Numbered from the stretch's first letter, positions 1-11,335 are shown. The stretch: 64,000 bases of DNA from Polytrichum commune (GCA_950295325.1 OX485809.1:16306001-16370000); one strand, 5' to 3'. Notes: generated by a model not told the origin, from the letters alone. A program made the numbers and translations.

Positions 1-36
1 ATGTAGAATTCGTTTAGTTGTACCTTCGAAAATATA

Positions 37-54
37 TATATATATATATATATA
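37..54. repeat. (AT)n microsatellite
   Basis: A short run of alternating A and T near the left edge. No gene is visible beside it. Confidence 0.8.
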
Positions 55-83
55 TAACTTACAAAATTTTGCACTTGTAGGTT

Positions 84-560
84 TTTAACTAGTTTTTGCT
101 CTTTGGAGGGGGAAAGGAGGTGATCAAATTTCCATCCTAGAAGATCAAGACCTCAGGATAAGTATCCATCAATTTAGAAGAATCTAGAGCATCATGCCTC
201 GATTAATACAAAAAATCCAAACCATGTGAAACATGTAACCAATTGGACTTGGAAACACTAGGATCTCAACCGATTATGTCCAAAAATCTCCTTGGACATT
301 GGAGCCAATCACCCCCCTCCCCCTTCCAAACAAACTACTTTTGGGAGAAAATTCTAGCTAGTTTTTTCTATTCGGAGGGGGGAGGGAGTGATTAGATCTC
401 CATCCTAGGGTTCTCAACTTGTATTGTGAGGTGGCCAGTGCAGTTGATAGGCCGGGAAACAACATACTTAACCTTACCCCTATTAATACAGAAAATCCGA
501 ACGATGTCAACATGTTGTATGTTGAACTTAGAAACACTAGGATCTTGTCACATAAATTAG
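84..560. repeat. Diverged tandem duplication, two units
   Basis: Two direct copies of about 200 bp start near 84 and near 355. Each begins with a CTAGTTTTT-like stretch, then a G-rich tract (GGAGGGGG), then CCATCCTAG, and later shares ATTAATACA and AACACTAGGATCT. The copies differ at many bases, so the duplication is old. The short open frame in unit 2 (419-778) has no recognisable protein character. Confidence 0.6.
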
Positions 561-1074
561 AAATTCGGGTTTGGGGGAGAAAACTTGGATTGGGGAGGTT
601 TTGTCCCCTTCTCCTTCATCCACCTTTCTCTTGCCGTCCTCCTTGGCATAATCCACTCCGTCATCTGTCTCTTCCTCTTCTTCCCCCTGATTTTTTTCCT
701 CCTTTTCGTCCGGGTCATTTGTGTCTACATTATTTGATGACTATGTCATGGATCATTGCCATTCCTCATTCTTTGTGACTTTGCATTGAATTTTTTTTTC
801 CAATGGCATCTCTATGAGCGGGAGATTGCTCTAATCTTTTCACTTTTCCCTTGGGTGCAAATGGTTTTGTAGTGGTCCACAAAATCTGCTTAGTCTAGAG
901 TTTAACTTTCGCCTTGGTACCATCTATGTGGAACAAAAATGATTCCAAGAACCTAGTGAGTTGTGCGAGACAGTTTTGATTTAAAACTCAAGGGTGGATA
1001 GTTGTTGTTTTATTGTCATTGGGAGCAAGCTTGTACAAAGTGATAGGATTGTCTGAATTGCAGATGGATGCATC
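561..1074. other. Intergenic, nothing recognised
   Basis: C/T-rich stretches around 600-720 and otherwise ordinary AT-rich sequence. I see no gene, RNA or element border before the target duplication at 1075. Confidence 0.5.
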
Positions 1075-1082
1075 CATAGTGT

Positions 1083-1583
1083 CACGGGTAGATCACTTAG
1101 TGCATTTAAAAAACGACGTGCGGCATAATCTAGAGAGGATTAAAATCATTTGAAATAAAAATTATAAAGAAATTCCAAATAATGAAGGGGCCATTAAATG
1201 TAGACAATCTCATTATAAGTAAGTTAGATGGACATAAAACGTGGGCCATTATTTTTTTGTAAAATTAATATAGGGGCCGAAGATAAGGATCCTAGAAGGT
1301 ATGTTTAGTATGGTATGTAAATGGGTTTAGGACTCACGGGGATGGATGATAATTGGGATTTCCGTCTGTCCAAAATTACTTAAAAGGAATATAGAGTACA
1401 AAAAATTGCAGTGACTTGGACAATATAAGTAATGGAAGGGTGCAAACAAATGGGCCATTTTTTTAGATTTAAGTAATTATAGGGAGGCTTTAATTCAACC
1501 CTTGAAGGTAAATAGCCCCCCCCCCCAAAAAAAACCCCAACCGCACGTGATGCACAAAAATGCCTTAGAGTGATCTACCCATG
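1083..1583. mobile_element. hAT-like MITE, copy 1
   Basis: A 501-bp non-autonomous element. The left end begins CACGGGTAGATCACT and the right end is its inverse except for one base (ends ACCCATG). It is flanked by the 8-bp direct repeat CATAGTGT at 1075-1082 and 1584-1591. Sub-terminal inverted similarity (GACGTGCGG inside the left end, CCGCACGTG inside the right) extends the inverted repeat imperfectly to about 45 bp. It holds no coding capacity. An 8-bp target duplication fits the hAT superfamily. A second copy lies at 47647-48143. Confidence 0.85.
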
Positions 1584-1836
1584 CATAGTGTTGTTGATAA
1601 ATGAGTCCATCACAACCGCACCGCAAAGCCATCCTCTTCGCAAGGTTAAATTGGAAGTAGATGATGTGATGGTCCTTAGTGATTCAAGTGAAAATAGTAT
1701 CCAAGTGGTGGACATTACAAGGACTCCATCGTATCCATTTCAATCTTCATGTTTTGTTATTTTTACATCCACTGTACAAGCTCCACTTGGCAATGAGCCC
1801 TCCCCTTACAAACCACTGAACTTGGGTATTTCTTAA

Positions 1837-4466
1837 TTGCACACATGCTCCAAAAAACCTCATGTTCATCTTACGTCATCCATATCTAATTTTCATATAT
1901 TGGAAGCCCTCATAATCACCAAGTGTTGTAGAAGATCCAAATATGAGCTCACAAATATTGACTCCGATGTGAAGTATTTGTCGTCTTTTTTTGATGGGGA
2001 TATCATGTTCATTTTGCCACCAGTCAAGACTGGAATTTCGGATGATTATGGCAAGGCGATGGATGACATGGACAAGATTTATGATGGGCATGCATGGTGC
2101 ATAATCAAAACAACAAACATTCAAAATGAATTTGGTTTGATTTTCCGGAGGTTTTCATACATTGGTCATCTCCAATGCCCTAACGACTCGTGTGAGTATC
2201 TTTCACAAAATGATGGAATTTGCAACTCCATTAAATGGATCAATATTACACCCACTCCTTTCATGGTTGGTATAGACTACGAGGAAAATCTAAGGTTCAA
2301 TGCAAAGTTGTCATGCCGTTCCCATTTGTTTTTATGTTTGCTATGCAAAAATTATATATGTGGAGCATCCTTGGAGCATCCTTGGAGCATCCTTGGAGGT
2401 GGTAATGGATAAATTCTTCACTTTTGCATCCCTAATTGTAGGAACTTCGTGGCAGGTTTGAAGCGTTTCATTCGTAGTGGGATGGGTTCCTTGGATAGAA
2501 TCATGACGTTAAAAAACCACTATGGGTTCAAATATGTGCATGATAGCCGGTTTCTAGTGCAATCCAAAAATAAGGTATTTATGTTCAAGATGTTAGTAGA
2601 TCTTGGTGGAAGCGGAGTCGATTTGGTGAAGTGCATACATTGTGGAGGAGACATGGAAAATTTGTAAATCATTTTTGACCATGTGAAGCGTTTGCGAGAC
2701 TGGACTACAATGGCGTGTCATGTCTACAATAACAAACATTACAAGGTTCTCACAACAGCATGTTGTGATATGCAATCAAAGGGTGCCCGGACCATAACCG
2801 TTCTTTGGAAAAATCTAAATCATGTCATGCTAGAGAATGATGTCCCCAATGTCATGTTCAAAGGATTTATGGTGGATGTCGCCCAAGTAGATTGGATTGC
2901 AGTGCAGAAGGTTTATGGTGATAGTGACCCATCTATTCCTCTAGAAGGTCACGAGCGACCATGTCTTTTTTATTGCTTTGCTAAATTGGATAAAATAACA
3001 CAAAAACACATACAACCTTCATTACAGCATGTACACAAACAACTTTGTAAAGACTACAAGGATGCCAAGAGTTTGGAGGACGCCAACATCAAATACCATG
3101 TAATACGGGTATGGCGGTTGTAATGAGGGGCAACCACTGAGGAGAGCATGTACAACTTGCCTGAATGGTTGGGATTTTGGCATTATCGATATAGATAATG
3201 GAGAGGTTACATGCTCATTGTCAATGACTTTCCAAACACAAGTGCCCTTCCTCTATTATTGATCAAATTGTTGTGTCATTTTATTTTTCTAGACTAAAAA
3301 TATCTCCAACATGTACCACAAGATCTAACTTTGGATCAACGTGTTGAGATGCCAACTTGCAACCTAGCAGAATCATTACATAACAAGTGGCTACAACAAT
3401 ATGGGAACAAAATGACATGCTTGTACGAGGCAACTGTGGATGACATGATCCGCGCATTCATGCAAATCCCAAATAATTATTGTTTTTGGCTTAAAGGGGG
3501 CTCTTTAGGAAAAAGGGCCAGATCAAGCATCATTGAAACTCAAAGCTACAACGCACATTGGCGATCTCAAGATCCTTGCATAGACAATAAGGTCATACCC
3601 TGGGGGTAGAGGATCTTAATACAAAGAATTGTTCACTAGAGGGCTCTAAGTTGTTTGGATCAACCAAGAGGAAATTACATGGACCGCCCGGATTTGAGTA
3701 CGATTTTCATCGTCCCAAGAAAGTGAACTACTCCATCCCTAATACAAGGTCAACAAGGGCACACATACTAGATGAATCCTTCAAGTATGATGAGAATGTG
3801 GTGTCTCATACCACTACTGTGTTGGAGTCAGAGAGTCTTGAATCCCAGTGGTATATTTCACGATTGTTTTCTCCGTCCAAGAAAGAGTGTCAGGCGTTGC
3901 AAGAAAATATTGGACATCCATGTAGGGCTAAAAGTAGGGAAGAATACATATGGCCCACCTGCGCCAACTTACACAAGCATGATGAAGGATTACCATTCCA
4001 ACAACCACATTCCTTCAAATTTTTGGTTTTGCGCAGATAATATGAATTGATGTGTGAAGGGGAGCAAGAAAAAATGGGTGTTTGATTGGCCAAATTTAAA
4101 TCTCCCTAAGGTGTGGCCAGTAAAGGTTGGTACAAACCTTACACAGAAGGAGGTGTTTCCATTGGAAGACATTGGGTTTCAGCTACAACAAAATGAGGCA
4201 CTGTCACCACGTTGTTGATTGAGAACAATGACAAACCTCCCTATCTCTCGCTCACATTTCCGTGTTCCTCCAAACCCAGATGCACACCTGAATCACGGTT
4301 TTCCAAGGCAGTTCGACACAACATGACAACGCCATTTTCAGAGCACATGAATAAGTGGGAGAGCGCATTACACATGGATGGGTATTATGTGGTTAGTGTG
4401 ATTCCTATTCCATACCCTGGATATGGATGCATCATAACCAAAGTTTCCAAAGAGGAGAAGACATAC
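1837..4466 (+). pseudogene. MULE-like transposase relic, left part (interrupted by chromovirus)
   Basis: Several plus-strand open blocks (about 1837-2412, 2449-2667, 2683-3123, 3331-3609, 3651-4040, 4212-4466) read as pieces of one decayed protein separated by stops and frameshifts. Visible traits are MVDVAQVDW followed by ERPCLFYCFAKLDK, and then LAESLHNKWLQQ. The order and spacing recall the middle and C-terminal parts of Mutator-type transposases, but I cannot prove the DDE triad. An 11-bp unit (TGGAGCATCCT) is repeated three times at 2361-2393. The reading continues, one frame over, after the retrotransposon at 10577-10860. A diverged homologue lies at 34380-35000. Family assignment is inference; a decayed coding sequence is well supported. 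Confidence 0.55.
4462..4466. repeat. Target-site duplication CATAC (left)
   Basis: CATAC directly abuts the left LTR and is repeated at 10572-10576 directly after the right LTR. This is the 5-bp duplication expected of LTR retrotransposon integration. Confidence 0.9.
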
Positions 4467-5269
4467 TATTACGCACCTCTCACCGGTTGGCAATTTGTGT
4501 CTTGACCACAAAATCTCAAAGTAAAGAATTGAAACCAACACCAATTTTATTTCTTCCTCTAAGTACAAACCGCAACCAAATAAAGTTTGGTCAACGAAGC
4601 TCTACCACCCGACCATAGGAGAGAGACAAAAAAGATCCTCTCTCCTCCCCCGAGCTTCCTTTTATGCCGAAGCACTACTTTTACTTTCTATATTTACATA
4701 TAGTAAAAGTATTCTATTCATAGCTCTATCTCATAGTTCTACTATGAATCTTCTATCTATGGTTCTTCTAGAACCTTCTTTCATCTCTTATCTCAATTCC
4801 ATTCTTCCAATTGGAACTGTCTAATTCCAATTGGATTCATCCATTCTTCTTTCTAGTTGGAACTGTCTAATTCCAACTAAATACATTCATCCTTCATTCC
4901 AGTTGGAACTGTCTAATTCCAACTTGGTTCATCCAACCTTTCTCTTAGTTGGAATTGTCTAATTCCAACTAGTCAATCTTCTAGTTGGAACTGTCTAATT
5001 CCAACTAGCTTTATCCATGGAGTGGTCTAACTCCTGTGCACCTCATCGAGAGTTGTCTAACTCATGTGCACTTGTTCTCACTTGGAATGGTCTAGTTCCA
5101 ATGCACTAAATGCGGAGCTGTCTAACTCCAGTGCACATGTTGTCAATTTGGAGTTGTCTTACTCCTTTCCATTCATCCTCAACCGAGAGTTGTCTAGCTC
5201 TCATCTTTTTCTGCTTACACACTGGCACATGTAGTTAGAATATTCCTTAATAATTCTAGTTACATTACA
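4467..5269 (-). repeat. 3' LTR of chromovirus
   Basis: 803 bp, the left copy on the plus strand. In element orientation, U3 runs from 5269 and carries an array of about eleven short inverted repeats (4807-5202). An AT-rich TATA-like stretch lies near 4690-4711, and an AATAAA signal at 4551-4546 lies further downstream. The sequence matches the right LTR base for base as far as I could compare. Confidence 0.95.
4807..5202 (-). repeat. Array of about eleven short inverted repeats in U3 (3' LTR)
   Basis: Each unit is a 4-10 bp stem around a core containing GTCT(A/T). Centres lie near 4820, 4866, 4912, 4958, 4994, 5026, 5056, 5091, 5121, 5157 and 5194. Stems differ but stay paired: CCAATTGGAA with TTCCAATTGG, TAGTTGGAA with TTCCAACTA, GGAGT with ACTCC, GAGTT with AACTC, GAGAG with CTCTC. 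Proximal units have longer stems (8-10 bp) than distal ones (4-6 bp). GTGCAC or ATGCAC blocks separate several distal units. Function is unknown: they could be palindromic protein-binding sites in the promoter-proximal U3, or RNA hairpins in the 3' end of the genomic RNA. Confidence 0.85.
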
Positions 5270-5283
5270 ATCTCCCCCTTCCA
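5270..5283 (-). other. Polypurine tract
   Basis: On the minus strand a GGAAGGGGGAGAT stretch lies between the gag-pol stop codon (TAA at 5284-5286) and the start of the 3' LTR at 5269. This is the expected plus-strand DNA priming site. Confidence 0.9.
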
Positions 5284-8200
5284 TTAAAAGTCATTGTCCT
5301 CAATGACAAAATTAGGATAGTCCTTTCTGAAATCAACTTCTCTTTCCCAAGAAGCTTCTTCTTCAGGATAATCTTTCCACTTCACATAAAATCTACGGAA
5401 AGTCTTATTCCTTAGATATTGATTTTCTATTTTCAAAATCTTCTCAGGTTCTGCAAGAAGTTCTCCCTCTGGAGCAACTTTGGGAAGGTCAGGCAAAATA
5501 TGGTTAGGATCAGACACATATTTTCTTAATAAACCCACATGAAAAACATTATGGATCTTCCAATCCTCTGGTAATTTTAACTCATAAGCTACTTTGCCTA
5601 TCCGTTTCAAAATTTCAAATGGACCACAAAATCTAAGTGATAACTTTCTTGACTTGCCAAGCTTAAGTCCAGATCGATTAGGTGCTACCTTTAAAAACAC
5701 CTTATCACCAACTTCAAATTCACGAAAAATTCTTTTGTTATCAGCATAATGCTTAGCTCTATCCTGAGCACTTTTCATAGCCAACTTTGCCGTTTCTCTA
5801 ATTTCATTCATCTCCCTAATCATAGCATTAATGCTTTCAAATCTCGTATTAGGAGTAGAAAGTGTAATTGGGGTTCTACATTCCTGACCATATAGAACAT
5901 AAAATGGACTTACCCCAATACTACTATGAATATGATCATTATAAGCAAATTCAATCATATGCAACCACTTATCCCATGATTGTTGTCTCTGGCCAACATA
6001 CATCCTTAACATATCCTCAAGAGTTCTGTTTGTCCGTTCAGTTTGTCCATCCGTCTCAGGATGATATGCACTGCTTAACTTAATCTTAGTTCCACACAAT
6101 TTAAATAGAGTAGTCCAAAACTCACTCACAAACTTACGATCTCTATCACTTATAATTTCTCGTGGAATTCCATGATGCTTAAAAATTTCTCTCATGAATA
6201 GTTCAGCAACTCCATAAGCAGTAACAGTAGTAACTGTGGAAATAAAATGAGCAATCTTTGTCAACCTATCCACAACTACCATGATACTATCAAAATTTCT
6301 TTGAGTCTTTGGCAATCCTACAATGAAATCCATACTGACTGATTCAAACTTTAAGTTAGGCACACCAAGTGGTTGGAGCAATCCAGGGTCCTTCACTTGT
6401 TCTGTTTTAGTGACTTGACATTTTAAACATCTCTCAACATATTCTTTAATATCTTTTTTCATTCCTGGCCAATAGTAATGACGCTTAACCGCCATGTAAG
6501 TCTTTTGAAACCCTGGATGACCTGCTATTGGAATGTCATGAAGGTTATTTATAATGTTGAGTCTGTGTTCTCCAAACTTGGGAACACAAACTTTACCATT
6601 ATAATATAAAATTTCATCTTTCACTTCAAAACATTTAAATTTTTCAATTTCATCTGCGGTCCTAGCTTCCTTAGACAAACTTTCAAATGAAAGATTAAAG
6701 AAATCATCAGTAGCATAATGTCCTTTAATTTCATCCATTAAAGGATTTCTAATGCATGAGATGGCATTTGCTAACGGTCTTCTAGACAAAGCGTCAGCAA
6801 CCACATTTTCTTTTCCTTTAATATACTCTATGTCAAAATCAAATTCTTGTAAAAATTCCATCCATCTACATTGTCTTCTACTCAAATGAGGTTGAGTTGA
6901 CAAATATTTTAAAGACTCATGGTCTGTTTGAATCTTAAACCTTGCCCCTAGTAAGTAATGTCTCCAAACCTTTAGCGAATGGATTACTGCTAGTAATTCC
7001 TTTTCATGTACCGGATAATTCAACTCAACAGAATTCAATTTACAAGATTCGTAAGCAATTATTTTCTTATCTTGCATCAAAACTGCACCAATAGCTAAAT
7101 CGCTAGCGTCGGTACATAGTATTATGTTTCCTTTCAAAGGATCCATAATAGTTAAAACAGGAGTTTGGGTTAACAATGATTTTAAAGTCTGAAAACTTGA
7201 ATCACATTCCGGGGTCCAATCTATCGCATTACTTTTGCCTTTTAGCAAGTTGGTCATAGGCGCAGCTATTTTAGAAAATCCTTTTACAAATCTTCTATAA
7301 TAGCTTGCAAGACCTAAAAAACTTCTAACCTCAGTCTTATCTTTTGGTATTGGCCACTCAGCAACGGCCGTAACCTTTCTAGGGTCAACGGAGACTCCCT
7401 CATCAGAGATAACGTGACCCAGAAACTCAACACGCGAAGTAAAGAAAACACATTTACTTAGTTTAGCGTATAACTTATGTTCTCTCAAAATTTCAAAAAC
7501 TTGTTTAAGGTGTTGTTTGTGTTCTTCCTCACTTTTAGAATATATAAGGATATCATCAATAAACACAAGTACAAACTTACCCAAATAATCATGAAATATT
7601 GAATTCATTAAAGTCATAAATGTAGCAGGAGCATTTGTAAGACCAAAAGGCATTACCACATACTCGTAATGACCCAAACATGACCTAAATCCAGTTTTCG
7701 CAATATCAGATTCTTTTATTCGAATTTGGTGATATCCACTTCTCAAATCTATTTTGGAAAATATTTTTGATCCATATAGATGATCAAAAATATCATCAAC
7801 GCGGGGCAAAGGAAACTTGTTTTTTATAGTTAGTTTGTTGAGACCCCGATAATCTACACACAATCTTAAAGATCCATCCTTCTTCTTAGTAAAAAGAACA
7901 GGAGCTCCCCAAGGTGATTTACTTGGCCTAATATATCCTTTGTTTAACAAATCCTTTAATTGATTTTCAAGCTCAACATTTTGAGCTAAAGAATGACGAT
8001 ATGGTGCCTTAGCCACAGGAGCAGCATTGGCAACGAGGTCAATAGCATGATCAACCTCTCTAGTAGGTGGTAGCTCATTTAACTCTTCAGGAAATAAATC
8101 TTTAAAATCATCCAAGAATATCTTCACTCCGTTATTACTCAAAGCGTCATCTTTAGATTCATTCTCAACTTCGCTTATATGTATCAAAAATACTTGATGA

Positions 8201-9741
8201 CCTTTTCTACCACATCTTTTCATTTGTAGATGTGAAAGAGTAGGAGTGTTCGGCAAAGATCTCTTACCTTTGATAGAAAAAGATTTACCGTTCAGAAGCT
8301 TCCCGTGCACTTCTCCTTCTTTGCATGCGATCCATGCATCGACTTCTTTAAGCCACGCCATCCCTAGTATCACCTCATATCGCGCTCCATCCCAAACCTC
8401 AAAATCCGCTTCAGTGTCCACTCCTTGGATGTTTACAGGCACTCTCAACACGCGGTGAGTAATAAAACTTGGTTGATTGTTCGGCAACCATACTGAACAT
8501 GGTTTGATAGGAATTAAGGGAAGTCCTAACTTATGAGCAAATGAAACTGACATCATGTTATGAGTGCTGCCAGAGTCAATCAAGATCATCGAAGAAAAGG
8601 TAGAATTTAGAAATCCCTTGATTTGTAGCACTGTTGGCTCTTGTTCCACCTCCATGTTCATGACTGCTGTTGAGATGCTCGGAACTCCTTCCTTGGTTGG
8701 CTCACCATCTGACTCATCACCGTCTTCGTGTTCTACTTCGATTGCTGCTATCTTCCTCTTGACTGTTGGGCATTCAAAACTCCGGTGCCCAGGTTTGTGA
8801 CATCTGAAGCATAAACCCTTCTTGACGTGCTCCTCTTGCTCTTCCTTGCTCAGCATCAACGTCTTGTTTCCTTGGTTGAACTTTGAAAATTGAGATGGTT
8901 TAGAACTCTTGGAAAATTTCGCAAACTTGGAGCTTTGATTGGCAGGGTATTTAAATTCTGAAGTTCTTTTTCCCAATTGACCTTTTGTCCTCTCCATCCT
9001 GCTATTGACTTCTCTCTCAAAGTTCATAGCCAACCCATAAGCTTCATCTAAAGTCCGTGGGTTATGAGCACTAACTTTGTACCTTATTGAATCCCTTAAG
9101 TTGCGGACAAAGAATTCAATTCTATCACTCTCACCCCAATTGGGAAAGTAAACAATGTGTTCATCGAATTCTAACTTGAACTGGGTTACAGAAAGATTTC
9201 CCTGTTTCAGGTCGTATAGCTTTTGGCGCATGTCTTCCCCGTAATTGCCAGGGAGAAATTGATGAAGAAAAAGTTCTTTGAACGTGTTCCACTCTGCAAT
9301 AGGTCCCAGTCCCCTATTCTCTCGGTCCCTCTTCAGTGTGTCAAACCAAACCCGTGCCTTGTCCTTGAGGAAAATTACTGTGACTTTGATTTTATCTGCA
9401 TCTGTGTATTTTGAAGGAAAGAAATCCTCCACTATTGAAATGAACGACATGACTTCTTCTGGTTTGCAGTTTCGGCCTCCAAAACTCGGCTTAATTGGAT
9501 ATTTTTTTACATCTTTCAAAATATCCACATCTCCATGAGATAGCCTCCTTGGAGATGACGTTGAACTAGACTCCTCCTCCCTCGAGACAAGTGGTGTAGC
9601 TACATGATCCTCTCTTGGAGGAGGTGGAGTATTGGGAGGAGGATCCCTAGGAAGAGGTGGGACCTCTTGTAATGGAACACCTTGATTTTCTCTCAATGCT
9701 ATCAACACCGCTCTCGTAACTCTTTCTTCCAAACTCTCCAT
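5284..9741 (-). CDS. Gag-Pol polyprotein of chromovirus (Ty3/gypsy)
   Basis: 1485 aa in a single frame. I chose the ATG at 9741 (MESLEERV) because it is the first one after the primer-binding site; the frame is also open back into the LTR to 9870. Domains in order: retrotransposon gag (about 80-260), CCHC zinc knuckle [14 protein letters not shown] (about 310-323), aspartic protease with IDSGSTHN (about 385), reverse transcriptase with [15 protein letters not shown] and [11 protein letters not shown] (about 725), RNase H with [13 protein letters not shown] (about 876), integrase HHCC zinc domain (about 1065-1100) and D-D-E core ([24 protein letters not shown]; about 1135-1232), and a C-terminal chromodomain-like [16 protein letters not shown] (about 1440-1470). 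The order RT, RNase H, integrase and the chromodomain place it among plant chromoviruses. No stop or frameshift interrupts it, and gag and pol are not separated by a frameshift. Confidence 0.97.
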   Translation of the reverse strand: MESLEERVTRAVLIALRENQGVPLQEVPPLPRDPPPNTPPPPREDHVATPLVSREEESSSTSSPRRLSHGDVDILKDVKKYPIKPSFGGRNCKPEEVMSFISIVEDFFPSKYTDADKIKVTVIFLKDKARVWFDTLKRDRENRGLGPIAEWNTFKELFLHQFLPGNYGEDMRQKLYDLKQGNLSVTQFKLEFDEHIVYFPNWGESDRIEFFVRNLRDSIRYKVSAHNPRTLDEAYGLAMNFEREVNSRMERTKGQLGKRTSEFKYPANQSSKFAKFSKSSKPSQFSKFNQGNKTLMLSKEEQEEHVKKGLCFRCHKPGHRSFECPTVKRKIAAIEVEHEDGDESDGEPTKEGVPSISTAVMNMEVEQEPTVLQIKGFLNSTFSSMILIDSGSTHNMMSVSFAHKLGLPLIPIKPCSVWLPNNQPSFITHRVLRVPVNIQGVDTEADFEVWDGARYEVILGMAWLKEVDAWIACKEGEVHGKLLNGKSFSIKGKRSLPNTPTLSHLQMKRCGRKGHQVFLIHISEVENESKDDALSNNGVKIFLDDFKDLFPEELNELPPTREVDHAIDLVANAAPVAKAPYRHSLAQNVELENQLKDLLNKGYIRPSKSPWGAPVLFTKKKDGSLRLCVDYRGLNKLTIKNKFPLPRVDDIFDHLYGSKIFSKIDLRSGYHQIRIKESDIAKTGFRSCLGHYEYVVMPFGLTNAPATFMTLMNSIFHDYLGKFVLVFIDDILIYSKSEEEHKQHLKQVFEILREHKLYAKLSKCVFFTSRVEFLGHVISDEGVSVDPRKVTAVAEWPIPKDKTEVRSFLGLASYYRRFVKGFSKIAAPMTNLLKGKSNAIDWTPECDSSFQTLKSLLTQTPVLTIMDPLKGNIILCTDASDLAIGAVLMQDKKIIAYESCKLNSVELNYPVHEKELLAVIHSLKVWRHYLLGARFKIQTDHESLKYLSTQPHLSRRQCRWMEFLQEFDFDIEYIKGKENVVADALSRRPLANAISCIRNPLMDEIKGHYATDDFFNLSFESLSKEARTADEIEKFKCFEVKDEILYYNGKVCVPKFGEHRLNIINNLHDIPIAGHPGFQKTYMAVKRHYYWPGMKKDIKEYVERCLKCQVTKTEQVKDPGLLQPLGVPNLKFESVSMDFIVGLPKTQRNFDSIMVVVDRLTKIAHFISTVTTVTAYGVAELFMREIFKHHGIPREIISDRDRKFVSEFWTTLFKLCGTKIKLSSAYHPETDGQTERTNRTLEDMLRMYVGQRQQSWDKWLHMIEFAYNDHIHSSIGVSPFYVLYGQECRTPITLSTPNTRFESINAMIREMNEIRETAKLAMKSAQDRAKHYADNKRIFREFEVGDKVFLKVAPNRSGLKLGKSRKLSLRFCGPFEILKRIGKVAYELKLPEDWKIHNVFHVGLLRKYVSDPNHILPDLPKVAPEGELLAEPEKILKIENQYLRNKTFRRFYVKWKDYPEEEASWEREVDFRKDYPNFVIEDNDF

Positions 9742-9753
9742 GGCATCCAACCT

Positions 9754-9765
9754 GCTCTGATACCA
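9754..9765 (-). other. Primer-binding site (initiator tRNA-Met type)
   Basis: On the minus strand TGGTATCAGAGC lies 3 nt inside the 5' LTR. This is the standard plant site complementary to the 3' end of initiator methionine tRNA, used to prime minus-strand DNA synthesis. Confidence 0.95.
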
Positions 9766-9768
9766 ATT

Positions 9769-10571
9769 TATTACGCACCTCTCACCGGTTGGCAATTTGT
9801 GTCTTGACCACAAAATCTCAAAGTAAAGAATTGAAACCAACACCAATTTTATTTCTTCCTCTAAGTACAAACCGCAACCAAATAAAGTTTGGTCAACGAA
9901 GCTCTACCACCCGACCATAGGAGAGAGACAAAAAAGATCCTCTCTCCTCCCCCGAGCTTCCTTTTATGCCGAAGCACTACTTTTACTTTCTATATTTACA
10001 TATAGTAAAAGTATTCTATTCATAGCTCTATCTCATAGTTCTACTATGAATCTTCTATCTATGGTTCTTCTAGAACCTTCTTTCATCTCTTATCTCAATT
10101 CCATTCTTCCAATTGGAACTGTCTAATTCCAATTGGATTCATCCATTCTTCTTTCTAGTTGGAACTGTCTAATTCCAACTAAATACATTCATCCTTCATT
10201 CCAGTTGGAACTGTCTAATTCCAACTTGGTTCATCCAACCTTTCTCTTAGTTGGAATTGTCTAATTCCAACTAGTCAATCTTCTAGTTGGAACTGTCTAA
10301 TTCCAACTAGCTTTATCCATGGAGTGGTCTAACTCCTGTGCACCTCATCGAGAGTTGTCTAACTCATGTGCACTTGTTCTCACTTGGAATGGTCTAGTTC
10401 CAATGCACTAAATGCGGAGCTGTCTAACTCCAGTGCACATGTTGTCAATTTGGAGTTGTCTTACTCCTTTCCATTCATCCTCAACCGAGAGTTGTCTAGC
10501 TCTCATCTTTTTCTGCTTACACACTGGCACATGTAGTTAGAATATTCCTTAATAATTCTAGTTACATTACA
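9769..10571 (-). repeat. 5' LTR of chromovirus
   Basis: 803 bp, identical by eye to 4467-5269. In element orientation it provides the promoter. The same inverted-repeat array lies at 10109-10504. Confidence 0.95.
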
Positions 10572-10860
10572 CATACCTTGTCTCCATTGCAAATATTCTG
10601 CAATACACTTTCCCGGACTTTGCAAAAATATTGTCTTTGGCAGTGGGAAAGAGGGTCAATGGGTGTCATGCAAGCACTTGTATTACATGTTTAGATATTT
10701 GTGCAAGGTTGACTACCCCACTAACAAGTTCATTCATGCATTGACTTTTAGCTACAATGAAGTGATGCGTCTTCTTGAGCTCGTGGGTGTTGCAGATAAT
10801 GTTGTGTGGCATAGGGGTGAAGGGCATGGATGCAATTATTCCTTGTTTTTACATATATAG
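10572..10860 (+). pseudogene. MULE-like transposase relic, right part with SWIM-like cluster
   Basis: After the right CATAC duplication the host relic resumes: CLHCKYSAIHFPGLCKN, then SCKHLYYMFRYLC and FIHALTFSYNEVMRLLEL. The CxxC...CKH spacing resembles the SWIM zinc finger found C-terminal in MULE transposases and FAR1-like proteins. The frame is shifted by one base relative to the left part (4212-4466), and the frame closes at 10858-10860. A homologous uninterrupted sequence at 34800-34985 (LHCRYAAVHMPGL) confirms the two sides belong together. Confidence 0.6.
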
Positions 10861-11335
10861 AAATATATGTGTGTGTCCATATGAAATGTAGTGCAAACTA
10901 ATGATGCAACTAAATAGTTGTTTGTTATAATAAAGTGCTTGACATTTCAATGGCATACTTGACATTTGAATAAGATGCCTATCACCGTGGATTGGCAAAC
11001 TTCCTAAATTCCATAGTAATAGGGCCGAATTCAATATTTTGTTTGCTCACAATTTTATTTTCATAATATATAATCCAACTATATTGGGATGTTTTCTTTT
11101 AATATCTTATTATTGGTCATTTTTTTGCTCACTACTCACATGTAACCGCTCACTACTCATCACTCACTAATCAACGCTCAGTGACATGCTAGCTTCCCTT
11201 TATTTGTCAATATACGTCTAGCCATAGAAACCAATATTCTAGCCCACAAGCGGTGGGAGCTTGTGGGCAAAGTTGGCACATAGTTGACCTTTTTGTCCAA
11301 GCATATATTAGCCTAGGTGTGTTCCTCTTTGTCGT

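Larger units (their letters stand above)
4467..10571 (-). mobile_element. Complete Ty3/gypsy chromovirus
   Basis: A 6105-bp LTR retrotransposon on the minus strand. Two 803-bp LTRs, identical by eye, bound one 1485-codon gag-pol frame. On the minus strand the 5' LTR (9769-10571) is followed after 3 nt by a primer-binding site that matches the 3' end of initiator tRNA-Met, and a polypurine tract precedes the 3' LTR. A 5-bp target duplication (CATAC) flanks the whole. The LTR on the minus strand starts TGTAATG and ends GTAATA, so the usual terminal CA is replaced by TA. Identical LTRs and an unbroken frame mean a very recent, possibly still competent insertion. It sits inside the old MULE-like relic. 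Confidence 0.97.

Noticed and set aside
419-778. 119-codon frame as a gene
   Set aside because: It lies partly in a decayed tandem duplication, is Pro/Leu/His-rich from C/T-rich DNA and resembles no family I know.
4807-5202. CRISPR-like repeat-spacer array
   Set aside because: Repeats are variable palindromes, not identical, the spacers are irregular, and the array lies in a plant retrotransposon LTR.
5868-9538. Plus-strand open frames inside 5.8-9.6 kb
   Set aside because: They are antisense shadows of the chromovirus gag-pol frame, which shows all expected motifs on the minus strand.
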